Of a DNA stretch of 43,927 bases, positions 1 through 6,350 are shown in pieces; position 1 is the first letter of the stretch, and each line of letters begins with the position of its first letter. The notes below the pieces were generated by a model. The model worked only from the letters and a program-made list of their open reading frames with translations, did not search any database and was not told where the DNA came from. This DNA is from an uncultured Prevotellaceae bacterium. Its GTDB lineage: Bacteria > Bacteroidota > Bacteroidia > Bacteroidales > Bacteroidaceae. The stretch spans positions 1 through 43,927 of the forward strand of contig CACWMK010000019.1 of the NCBI GenBank assembly GCA_902761905.1, in the 5' to 3' direction. Made by a program: the position numbers and the translations under genes.

Positions 1-399
1 ATTTAATCGTTCTTCTATTAACTCTGCCTTACGTGTCTGTATGGCAAAATAGCTTTGAGCAAAAGCAATCTCCTCCTTCTTCGGATCGCCATTTTGGGCA
101 ATCAAGTAGCAAGCATATCGAGTAAGCATGAAGTCTTGTACATCACGCTGTGCACCTTTAGCTAAAGCTATCATTTTCGTGACCTCACGAAAATGATCAT
201 CCACGCTGACTCCCAAGGTCTTACACGATTCTATAGCTCGGCCAATAGCCACTACAAAATTCTCCCATCTAGCATACCCAAGAACTGTTTGCAGTTCACG
301 AGCATACCAAACTTCTATTTCATTACCATCCTCATCTTTAACAATCTCCACGATTGCATCAAAAGCGGATTTGTATTGTTCTATCTTCTGAATATCCAT
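1..399 (-). CDS. dinD: DinD-like DNA-damage-inducible protein, 5' part (truncated by window edge)
   Basis: The first 133 codons are visible, reading leftwards from an ATG at 399, and the frame is still open at base 1. The translation has the hallmarks of E. coli DinD and related BRO-N-like proteins: an N-terminal stretch with a W-Y-A-R-E-L then L-G-Y motif (about residues 24-36), a V-D-D-H-F segment, and the diagnostic R-Y-A-C-Y-L-I-A-Q-N-G-D-P followed by F-A-I-Q-T-R (about residues 93-126). E. coli DinD is an SOS-induced protein reported to act on RecA filaments; homologues are common in accessory regions. The start codon follows a poly-A tract and no clear promoter is seen upstream. No LexA-type box was recognised. 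The family call is confident; its role here is inferred. Confidence 0.85.
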   Translation of the reverse strand, partial: MDIQKIEQYKSAFDAIVEIVKDEDGNEIEVWYARELQTVLGYARWENFVVAIGRAIESCKTLGVSVDDHFREVTKMIALAKGAQRDVQDFMLTRYACYLIAQNGDPKKEEIAFAQSYFAIQTRKAELIEERLN

Positions 400-516
400 A
401 TCATTTTTTTTTTTAATTTCGATGTATAATTAATACTTTTCTACCTAATTATTATAATAAACAACTAAAATGTTACATCTGTGGAATGTTAAAATTAACT
501 TTTTCCGTATAAAAGC

Positions 517-547
517 TTGGAAGTTACAGATTAATTTCCTATCTTTG
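517..547 (+). promoter_or_regulatory. Bacteroidetes promoter of the structured RNA
   Basis: TTGG at 517-520 and TATCTTTG at 540-547 are separated by 19 bases, matching the Bacteroidetes -33/-7 consensus. Transcription would start near 550-555. The same box pair and spacing precedes tRNA-Arg at 6145-6175. Confidence 0.8.
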
Positions 548-551
548 TGCC

Positions 552-896
552 CGACAAAGTCTATTCTTTCGAGTATATGGCGAGTCAAAGACATTATGGA
601 ATCCTAAGGCTGACGATGTCGTTTGTAGGACAAGCCAAGGGGGAAAAGGCGTTTACGGACGTTATCATTCTGTGATCTCAAACTTCGCAACTTTGAAACT
701 CTCCACAGAGATAATGCAACGTTAAGCGACTGCGTGGGTAGATTATATCCCAACTATTGCTATATAACAAGGTATAGCTTTTAGTTGTATATATAGTCAC
801 TTGGCGTGGGCTGGCTGCGTTGCTTATCCTTGGAGAGGGGCAATGCGAAGGCCTGAGATCGGGGATGGGCGAAGTAGAAACTCCCATGCCTTTTTT
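552..896 (+). ncRNA. Structured non-coding RNA of about 345 nt, class not identified
   Basis: A consensus promoter ends at 547 and a hairpin plus T-run ends near 896; there is no convincing ORF between them. Nested pairings are visible: UAUUC/GAGUA at 562-566/571-575; UCUGUG/CACAGA at 669-674/704-709; a long-range helix 710-721/818-828 with one bulge; inside it an 8-bp helix 724-731/795-802 with one mismatch; and hairpins 735-738/749-752 and 759-764/773-778. This makes a multi-branched fold. I looked for the signatures of RNase P RNA (GAGGAAAGUCC), tmRNA (tRNA-like ends) and SRP RNA and found none. A Bacteroidales 6S RNA or the published 'Bacteroidales-1' class, described as bounded by such a promoter and terminator, are possible identities I cannot confirm. 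It lies 64 bases upstream of the HEPN gene on the same strand. Confidence 0.7.
861..896 (+). terminator. Intrinsic terminator of the structured RNA
   Basis: A G-rich arm at 861-869 pairs with 882-890 (core AUGGG/CCCAU), with a loop of about 12 bases, followed by six T at 891-896. Confidence 0.65.
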
Positions 897-922
897 GTTT
901 CCTGAAACTATAATAATAACGC

Positions 923-930
923 TAAGTTTG
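923..930 (+). promoter_or_regulatory. Candidate -7 box for the HEPN gene
   Basis: TAAGTTTG fits the TAnnTTTG consensus and would start transcription near 936, about 25 bases before the chosen ATG. The upstream -33 box is weak (T-rich at 894-901). It supports separate transcription of the HEPN gene from the RNA upstream. Confidence 0.5.
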
Positions 931-960
931 GGAGTTGTAGGCATGTTTTTCAAACTTGTT

Positions 961-1431
961 ATGGGAAAGGGTGTTGTAATCAATGGTCTAAACTCTGTAG
1001 ATGTCGAAAAGCTGTATATATATGTTTGTGAATATGCAGCAAACATAGAGGGGAATCCCGGTTCCTTTGATATAACAAATCCAACTCTATGTGAATTATT
1101 AAAGAAGCATGATATTTATTTGGATTCTTTCAACAAAACTAATGTGGCTAAAACAAAAAGACATGTGAATTATATATTATTTGAACAATATGTAAAAAGT
1201 AAGGCGTCTAGAAACGACAAAGCACATCACTTGTTAAGACACTTGCGAAATAGCATTGCGCATGGTTTAATAAAGAAAATAAAGACAAAAAATATTGAAT
1301 ACTATGAACTTGCAGATAAGAATGAGAAAAGGGGAACTATGATGGGAACGATCAAAGTACAAGTTTTCTATAGTCTTATCGAAAACCTAATTAATAGCAA
1401 TAAAACACGTGTAAAACGATTTTCTTTTTAA
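961..1431 (+). CDS. Small HEPN-domain protein, candidate RNase
   Basis: A 156-residue cytoplasmic protein with no signal peptide. Residues 93-103 contain R-N-S-I-A-H-G, an Rx4H motif (R96, H101) typical of HEPN domains; it is preceded by a helical, basic segment, as in stand-alone HEPN proteins of the pEK499_p136 kind. Many HEPN proteins with this motif are metal-independent RNases in toxin-antitoxin, CRISPR or abortive-infection systems. The open frame extends up to 820, but that would cover the terminator of the upstream RNA and the candidate promoter at 923, so I take the ATG at 961 (943 is the alternative). No nucleotidyltransferase (MNT) partner gene is adjacent. The DUF4468 gene starts 20 bases downstream. 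The sequence is strongly AT-rich, suggesting horizontal acquisition. RNase activity is inferred from the motif only. Confidence 0.65.
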   Translation: MGKGVVINGLNSVDVEKLYIYVCEYAANIEGNPGSFDITNPTLCELLKKHDIYLDSFNKTNVAKTKRHVNYILFEQYVKSKASRNDKAHHLLRHLRNSIAHGLIKKIKTKNIEYYELADKNEKRGTMMGTIKVQVFYSLIENLINSNKTRVKRFSF

Positions 1432-1451
1432 ATAATTAAATAACGAAAACA

Positions 1452-2351
1452 ATGAAAAAGTATTATTTACTACTACTCGGTGCTTTACTAGGTATTGCAA
1501 CGAGTCATGCGAAAAAAGAACCAGATTTCGCAGCACAGGATTATGCAAAGTATAACATCGATGATTTTGATGGTGTCGCAGATGGAACTGCTGATTTTAT
1601 TAAGGCGGCACGCAATATCATGGTGAATTTTGGACTTGACAAGAATGGTTATGTCGGGCAGAGTACTATCATAGATTGTCCAGGGATGAACAAACAAGAA
1701 ATCTACACTCAAGCAGTTTTGTGGTTTGAATCTTTTTGCTCAAAGGACAAGAAAGCAGAATTGCGATTAGACCCCAATCAAGGTAGTACATTAATTGCCC
1801 GCAAACGTCTTAACAATGTGACTGATAAAGAATTTATAACAGGCTTAGGTATAAAGAAGAAAAAAATACCAGAACTTGATGGTAAGATTGTGAATCTTTT
1901 GATAAATATACGGTTGGACATAAAAGACGAAAAGTGCCGCCTTACTACTACAATTGAGGATTATGGTATTCATACTCCACAAAACAATACTGGTGCATGG
2001 GCAAATGCGATATTGAAGGGTCCCGCAGGTTTGGTTGGTGCCGCCATAGGTTCGGCTATTGCTACGGCAATGAATGTGGATGAAAAAATGAAACCGAGTA
2101 ATAATTTCCCTTTTGTTGATATTTATGGAGGTTCGTTCAGAGAAAAAAAAGAAGGTGAAAGTGAAAAAAAGTACGAAAAGGAAAAACAGAAACATACAGA
2201 ATGGTATAATAAGCCCTCAACTCAATATCGTTTATATGGAACAGAATCCGTCGCATATGTTTCTAGTTTTCTAGTTACACAGATTGTTCACGATAAAATG
2301 GTTGCAGCAATTACGTCTTCACCTTCATACGGGAACGATAACGAATGGTAA
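1452..2351 (+). CDS. Exported DUF4468-like protein
   Basis: A 299-residue protein with an N-terminal signal peptide (K-K then a leucine-rich core, cleavage near A-T-S-H-A, residues 17-21). Residues 60-175 resemble DUF4468, a TBP-like-fold domain of exported Bacteroidetes proteins: an I-I-D-C-P-G-M then K-Q-E-I-Y start, an aromatic helix around V-L-W-F, and a later strand with R-L-D-I-K-D-E-K-C-R. A small Gly/Ala-rich stretch (about 194-208) could be a membrane-interacting segment. It is followed by a very charged Lys/Glu region (about 227-250). No catalytic residues are recognisable. It lies 20 bases after the HEPN gene and 55 bases before the caspase gene, so co-transcription is likely. Function unknown; the domain call is by motif memory. 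Confidence 0.6.
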   Translation: MKKYYLLLLGALLGIATSHAKKEPDFAAQDYAKYNIDDFDGVADGTADFIKAARNIMVNFGLDKNGYVGQSTIIDCPGMNKQEIYTQAVLWFESFCSKDKKAELRLDPNQGSTLIARKRLNNVTDKEFITGLGIKKKKIPELDGKIVNLLINIRLDIKDEKCRLTTTIEDYGIHTPQNNTGAWANAILKGPAGLVGAAIGSAIATAMNVDEKMKPSNNFPFVDIYGGSFREKKEGESEKKYEKEKQKHTEWYNKPSTQYRLYGTESVAYVSSFLVTQIVHDKMVAAITSSPSYGNDNEW

Positions 2352-2363
2352 TTACTCTTAATA

Positions 2364-2390
2364 GGGTGTGTTCTTTTCTTGAACACACCC
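2364..2390 (+). other. Perfect 10-bp hairpin between the DUF4468 and caspase genes
   Basis: GGGTGTGTTC at 2364-2373 pairs perfectly with 2381-2390 around a 7-base loop. No T-run follows on the plus strand, so it is more likely an attenuating or mRNA-processing hairpin than a full terminator. It begins 12 bases after the DUF4468 stop. Confidence 0.6.
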
Positions 2391-2406
2391 CCTAAAACAA
2401 ATTAGT

Positions 2407-3681
2407 ATGAGGAGGTATTTGTTAGTAATATATATTCTTACATTTTCTATATGTTGTTCATCTCAAACTACAAAATTCGTTAGTGTTAACAAGACAATTA
2501 CAACGCCTCAACAAGAATGGACGCTTAATTCTATATACATTAAACCGTTCTATACGATTTTTTCTTGGACTGTCCTATGCAAAGACATGACAACTTCGGT
2601 TTTTTTACCAAGTAGTGTTTATCTAGAAGATGCAGACACACATATAAGGTATGGTTTAGCGAGGCAGCCATTATTAATAAACCCTTCCTCTTTTAATCAG
2701 AGTGTTAAGTATGAACTGACATTCAAGGGAATTCCTAAAACAGTAAGAACTGTAAGACTAGTATCCCCCGCTTTTACAATTGAAGGTATTGAACTGAATT
2801 CTCAGAATAAGAGTGCTTTGGCTTATTCTCAAAAAGAGATTGTTCAAACAGGAGACCCTACAAAAGATGATAGCTGTGAAGTGTCTATTCCATTACCGTT
2901 AACTTCAGATATTGATGCTAATATTCCCCAAGTCAGTAAGGACAATAATACCACCTTTGCTCTAATAATTGCTAACGAGAACTATCAAGACGTAGAAAAA
3001 GTCTCATACGCTAAAAGTGACGGAGATGTATTTTATAAGTATTGTCTCAATACTTTAGGCATACCTGAAACAAATATCAAGTACATTGCCGATGCAACGT
3101 TAAATAATATAAGAAGACAGTTGTATTGGTTGAAGCAAGTGATGGATGCATATAATGGAGAGTGCAATGTTATTTTTTATTATGCTGGCCATGGCATTCC
3201 TGATGAAAAAAGTGGCTCTGCTTATCTATTCCCTATTGATGGTTATGCTTCAGATATAACAACTGGCTATAGTTTAGAAAAACTTTATGAAGACCTCAGC
3301 AGCAAGCCTGCTAAATCTGTTGTCGTTTTGCTTGATGCATGTTTCAGTGGTGCCAAACGAGATGGCGGGATGTTGGTTTCGGCGCGAGGTGTAGCCATCA
3401 AAGCCAAGCATGCTGCTCCAAAGGGTAATATGGTTGTATTGTCTGCGGCGCAGGGTGATGAAACTGCATATCCATATAAAGAGAAGGGACATGGTATGTT
3501 TACCTATTACTTTTTGAAAAAGTTGCAAGAAACTAAAGGTGATATTACTTTTGGAGAACTTGCTGATTATGTAATATCTGAGGTGAAAAAACAAAGTATT
3601 GTCGTTAATGGTAAGATGCAAACGCCATTAGCATCTCCATCAAGTGTTGCGATAGATTGGCGCAATTGGAAATTGAAGTAG
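2407..3681 (+). CDS. Exported caspase-family (peptidase C14) protein
   Basis: 424 residues. The N-terminus is a signal sequence ending in I-C-C-S-S, which could be a lipobox (Cys16 or Cys17). Residues 22-175 are an unrecognised beta-rich region. Residues about 183-420 are a caspase/metacaspase p20-like domain: first strand F-A-L-I-I-A-N-E-N-Y, catalytic His262 in Y-Y-A-G-H-G, and catalytic Cys312 in L-L-D-A-C-F-S-G. Both members of the dyad are present, so an active cysteine protease is expected. Known defence caspases are usually cytoplasmic and fused to or beside a sensor; this one should act in the periplasm or on a membrane. It shares strand and AT-rich composition with the DUF4468 and HEPN genes, and a terminator follows at 3703. 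The domain is confident; biological role unknown. Confidence 0.85.
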   Translation: MRRYLLVIYILTFSICCSSQTTKFVSVNKTITTPQQEWTLNSIYIKPFYTIFSWTVLCKDMTTSVFLPSSVYLEDADTHIRYGLARQPLLINPSSFNQSVKYELTFKGIPKTVRTVRLVSPAFTIEGIELNSQNKSALAYSQKEIVQTGDPTKDDSCEVSIPLPLTSDIDANIPQVSKDNNTTFALIIANENYQDVEKVSYAKSDGDVFYKYCLNTLGIPETNIKYIADATLNNIRRQLYWLKQVMDAYNGECNVIFYYAGHGIPDEKSGSAYLFPIDGYASDITTGYSLEKLYEDLSSKPAKSVVVLLDACFSGAKRDGGMLVSARGVAIKAKHAAPKGNMVVLSAAQGDETAYPYKEKGHGMFTYYFLKKLQETKGDITFGELADYVISEVKKQSIVVNGKMQTPLASPSSVAIDWRNWKLK

Positions 3682-3702
3682 AAAAATAGGGGTGATAATA
3701 GA

Positions 3703-3743
3703 ATGGGACAGAGAACTTGAAAGCTTTCTATGTCTCATTTTTC
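3703..3743 (+). terminator. Terminator after the caspase gene
   Basis: An imperfect stem, ATGGGACAGAGAA at 3703-3715 with a near-complement ending at 3738, is followed by a run of T. It closes the HEPN-DUF4468-caspase unit. Confidence 0.65.
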
Positions 3744-3799
3744 TTTGCGTCACGCTTCCATTGCAGCAAGTTTGAATGCTTCTATCCCAGGTTTTCTAA

Positions 3800-3819
3800 C
3801 CCCCTCGAATTCGAGGGGG
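3800..3819. repeat. Perfect 20-bp palindrome
   Basis: CCCCCTCGAA and its exact reverse complement abut without a loop (3800-3819). It lies in the 255-base gap between the caspase terminator and the GH43 gene; apart from this and the inverted repeat at 3939 I see nothing else there. Confidence 0.8.
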
Positions 3820-3938
3820 TATTAGACGTTTCTATTATTTCATATACTCTCGCTTAAACCACATCTTGAAAAATAGGGTCTTCGAGATATACACTATCTG
3901 CATCTGTTTCTATAAACTCTTTATTGTGTAAAAACATT

Positions 3939-3973
3939 GGTACACAAGTTTGTGGACCACAAACTTGTGTACC
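3939..3973 (-). terminator. 17-bp perfect inverted repeat, likely GH43 terminator
   Basis: GGTACACAAGTTTGTGG at 3939-3955 and its exact complement at 3957-3973 flank a single base. On the minus strand it lies 25 bases after the GH43 stop and is followed by a short T-run (complement of 3931-3935), consistent with termination. The near-absent loop is unusual for a terminator. Confidence 0.6.
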
Positions 3974-3998
3974 GTTGGTATTTTAGCCTTTGAATGAT

Positions 3999-6023
3999 TT
4001 AATTGATCAAGTAGATCTTAGTTTTGCCATTGAAGGTGGCTTTGATGGTGGCGCGGCCTTCTACTACTGGGCTAATCTCAAACTTAACACCAGGAACGGT
4101 GGCTGTGGCTTTCAGTGCAGAGTTCTTGTCGAGTTTGCCATAAACCTGATAGCGGTTGCACTCAGCATAGCCGTTGAGGTTGGTAAAGAAGACAGGATTC
4201 TGTGGGAGAACCAGTGGCTTACCGTCTACAGTGATAGTAACCTGAGGTACTACAGGAGCATTGAACTTCTCGCCAGCCTTTGAGAATCCGATTCCGTGAA
4301 GATCGAACAATCCCTGTGGGCGCTGAGGACCACGTGGAGCACCCCAACGAGGACGCTCAGGAGCCTTAACTTCTGGCCCATCGGCTACGAGATAGATGGC
4401 GTGTTTGCCTGTAAGACCTTCTACTTCTGGCACTGCTGCTTGATACATCATGGCTGCTTTTGGAGCATCAGCAGGAATATTGAATGTGGCAATCTCCTTA
4501 CCCTTCCAAGGGTCGTCGAGCATCACATGAATCTTGAATGCTCCATGTCCACCAGACGTGAGGTCTATGTTAATCATTGCCTTGTCGCCCTTCAGGATGC
4601 CAGCGAATGCGGGCAGACCCTTTGTGGCTGTAGCAAGACCTCCGAAGCCAAAGTACTTGAAACCTACGATGCCCTTATTGTTGATGCCGGCAAGGTCCAT
4701 CGAGTTGTTCCACACGTCGTGGTTGTCCTGCATCCAATCGTTGCCTGTCATGAAACAAGCATAACCAGCAGAGTAGTACTGATATGGGGGCAGACCAAAG
4801 ATCTGGAATCCCTCAGAGGTAACCTCTGCTCCAGTATATGTGTTGCCGTCTGATGCTGCAGCAGTCCACTCGTTGTTCTTTGCGTATGGATCGTAACCAG
4901 TAATCTTTACTACACCTCCCTTAGCTACAGGTTTCTTGTCCCATGTGATCTTAACAGGGGCAACCATAGCCTGACGGGCAAAGCCGAATCCACGTGGAGG
5001 ACGATGATAGAATACGTACCACTGACCATTAATCTCCTGCAGTGAACCATGAGTATTGTGACCTGCATTGGTAGTGATGAGCTTAGAACCATCTTCATTG
5101 AGTACCACACCACGAGAGTCAACCAATACACCACCTGAACGCCAAGGACCGAGTGGAGAATCGCCGTAGGCATAGCGTAGGGCGCTGTTGGTGTTGCCCA
5201 GACCATACTCCTTGCCTGAGTAGCCAGAGAATACCATTACGTACTTGTTGCCCACCTGACGGATAGACGAAGCCTCGAAGAAATTGAAATCCTTTGGGTC
5301 CTGACCCTTGTACAGGGCTTTATACTCAGAGCCTGGCTTGTCGAGCAGACGTCCGTCGGCACTTACAGCAGGAATGAATGGGTCGATAATTTCTGTACCT
5401 TCGCGCTTTGAGTACATAGTGTTCTGGTCGAGCTCGCAACCAGTAGAGTGCTGGAAGCCATAGAATACGTATGCACGGAAGCCCTTGGCATAATCAGGAT
5501 CCTTCTTGTTGGTGATATTCTCTACGAACACAGAGGGATCGAAGTCGATGAGTGAGCCTGGCAGACAGCGACGTCCGTCCTCAGTGAGGTTGATAGGTGT
5601 GAAGGGGCCATTGGGGCGATCGCCCTTACAAACCATTGGCACACGCTGCCAACCGCGAGAGTGGGGGTAGAGATAGTAGGTCTTCTTGCCTGTTGCCTTG
5701 TCCTTAATCTCAACAAGGTCAGGTGCGAACATGGTGTCCCACTGGCCGTCTACATACCAAGAGAAAATTGGGCCTTCGTCGCGCCAATTAGTGAGGTCCT
5801 CAACTGGTGCTGACCACATGCGGATGTCAGGACCGCAATAAGCAGTGTAATTAACGTCGTGCGAACCAATGATATAGGCACGATACTTGCCTGGCTGATC
5901 TGGATCCTCAAACACACGAGGTTCGCCATCAGGCAGATGCTCCCAAAGTGGGAGATAAGGATTCTGTGCTTTTGCCGATATTACGGCCAGAAGCATCAGG
6001 GGAATTAGAAAAAGTTTTTTCAT
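3999..6023 (-). CDS. Secreted glycoside hydrolase family 43 protein
   Basis: 674 residues with a signal peptide (cleavage near A-K-A-Q, residues 17-20). The N-terminal half is a GH43-type five-blade propeller: an E-D-P-D motif (D40/D42, candidate base), F-A-P-D-L (D102), I-D-F-D-P-S (about 160-164) and F-F-E-A-S-S-I (E250, candidate acid), with G-H-N-T-H-G-S further on. GH43 enzymes are mostly arabinanases, arabinofuranosidases and xylosidases; I cannot assign the substrate. The C-terminal half (from about 390) has a galactose-binding-like, CBM6-style region with I-V-G-F-K-Y-F-G-F and a tail of beta structure. It is a single gene with its own promoter and terminator, not beside SusC/SusD genes, and is convergent with the caspase unit. 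Confidence 0.85.
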   Translation of the reverse strand: MKKLFLIPLMLLAVISAKAQNPYLPLWEHLPDGEPRVFEDPDQPGKYRAYIIGSHDVNYTAYCGPDIRMWSAPVEDLTNWRDEGPIFSWYVDGQWDTMFAPDLVEIKDKATGKKTYYLYPHSRGWQRVPMVCKGDRPNGPFTPINLTEDGRRCLPGSLIDFDPSVFVENITNKKDPDYAKGFRAYVFYGFQHSTGCELDQNTMYSKREGTEIIDPFIPAVSADGRLLDKPGSEYKALYKGQDPKDFNFFEASSIRQVGNKYVMVFSGYSGKEYGLGNTNSALRYAYGDSPLGPWRSGGVLVDSRGVVLNEDGSKLITTNAGHNTHGSLQEINGQWYVFYHRPPRGFGFARQAMVAPVKITWDKKPVAKGGVVKITGYDPYAKNNEWTAAASDGNTYTGAEVTSEGFQIFGLPPYQYYSAGYACFMTGNDWMQDNHDVWNNSMDLAGINNKGIVGFKYFGFGGLATATKGLPAFAGILKGDKAMINIDLTSGGHGAFKIHVMLDDPWKGKEIATFNIPADAPKAAMMYQAAVPEVEGLTGKHAIYLVADGPEVKAPERPRWGAPRGPQRPQGLFDLHGIGFSKAGEKFNAPVVPQVTITVDGKPLVLPQNPVFFTNLNGYAECNRYQVYGKLDKNSALKATATVPGVKFEISPVVEGRATIKATFNGKTKIYLIN

Positions 6024-6054
6024 ACGAATGATAAGTTTTGTTTGATTTTGCTTG

Positions 6055-6062
6055 CAAAGATA
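6055..6062 (-). promoter_or_regulatory. -7 box for the GH43 gene
   Basis: The minus strand reads TATCTTTG here, placing the start of transcription near 6048, about 25 bases before the GH43 ATG. A -33 box is not obvious. Confidence 0.6.
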
Positions 6063-6144
6063 GCAAAAAAAGATAATAATTGCACTTTTTTACTATCCGA
6101 AAATATAAGTTTGCAACACAGATGAAAGAAATTGTAACAAACTC

Positions 6145-6175
6145 TTGGCTGATTGGCAAAATTCTCGTACCTTTG
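6145..6175 (+). promoter_or_regulatory. Promoter of tRNA-Arg
   Basis: TTGG (6145-6148), a 19-base spacer and TACCTTTG (6168-6175). Transcription would start about 10 bases before the mature tRNA. Confidence 0.8.
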
Positions 6176-6192
6176 CACACAGAAAAGCATGC

Positions 6193-6264
6193 GCCCTGAT
6201 AGTTAAATGGATATAACAAGGTCCTCCTAAGACTTAGTTCCGCGTTCGATTCGCGGTCGGGGTA
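6193..6264 (+). tRNA. tRNA-Arg (anticodon CCT)
   Basis: A complete cloverleaf: 7-bp acceptor GCCCTGA/TCGGGGT with two G-U pairs, D arm GTTA/TAAC, anticodon stem AGGTC/GACTT with loop CTCCTAA (anticodon CCT), and T arm CCGCG/CGCGG with loop TTCGATT. CCA is not encoded. Own promoter at 6145 and terminator at 6298. Confidence 0.92.
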
Positions 6265-6297
6265 CGCGTGTGCGTACATAATTATATGTGAAAAAAG

Positions 6298-6335
6298 AAG
6301 AGCTGCATCCCACTACGGAATGCAGCTCTTTTTAT
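6298..6335. terminator. Bidirectional terminator between tRNA-Arg and secDF
   Basis: An 11-bp perfect stem (AAGAGCTGCAT at 6298-6308 with 6320-6330) has T-rich flanks on both strands, so it can end the rightward tRNA transcript and the leftward secDF transcript. Confidence 0.85.
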
Positions 6336-6350
6336 TGTTGACTGAATTAA

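Noticed and set aside
552-896. Identity as RNase P RNA, tmRNA or SRP RNA
   Set aside because: The universally conserved core sequences of these RNAs are not present in the segment.
678-1046. Minus-strand open frame of 122 codons across the structured RNA, and a plus-strand extension of the HEPN frame back to 820
   Set aside because: Both cross the RNA terminator and show no protein-like features; the promoter at 923 supports a later start.
3744-3798. Additional small gene in the caspase-GH43 gap
   Set aside because: No open frame with a start, promoter or recognisable peptide could be supported.
4296-4853. Long plus-strand frames opposite GH43, secDF, metK, the M16 peptidase and the GH32 gene (for example 4296-4853, 8295-8711, 20051-20509, 41667-42305)
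   Set aside because: They are antisense shadows of well-supported genes, without recognisable domains, promoters or gene-like spacing.
6193-6264. tRNA-Arg as an integration site for the left-hand island
   Set aside because: I found no direct repeat of the tRNA 3' end elsewhere in the window and no integrase beside it; the GH43 gene intervenes.
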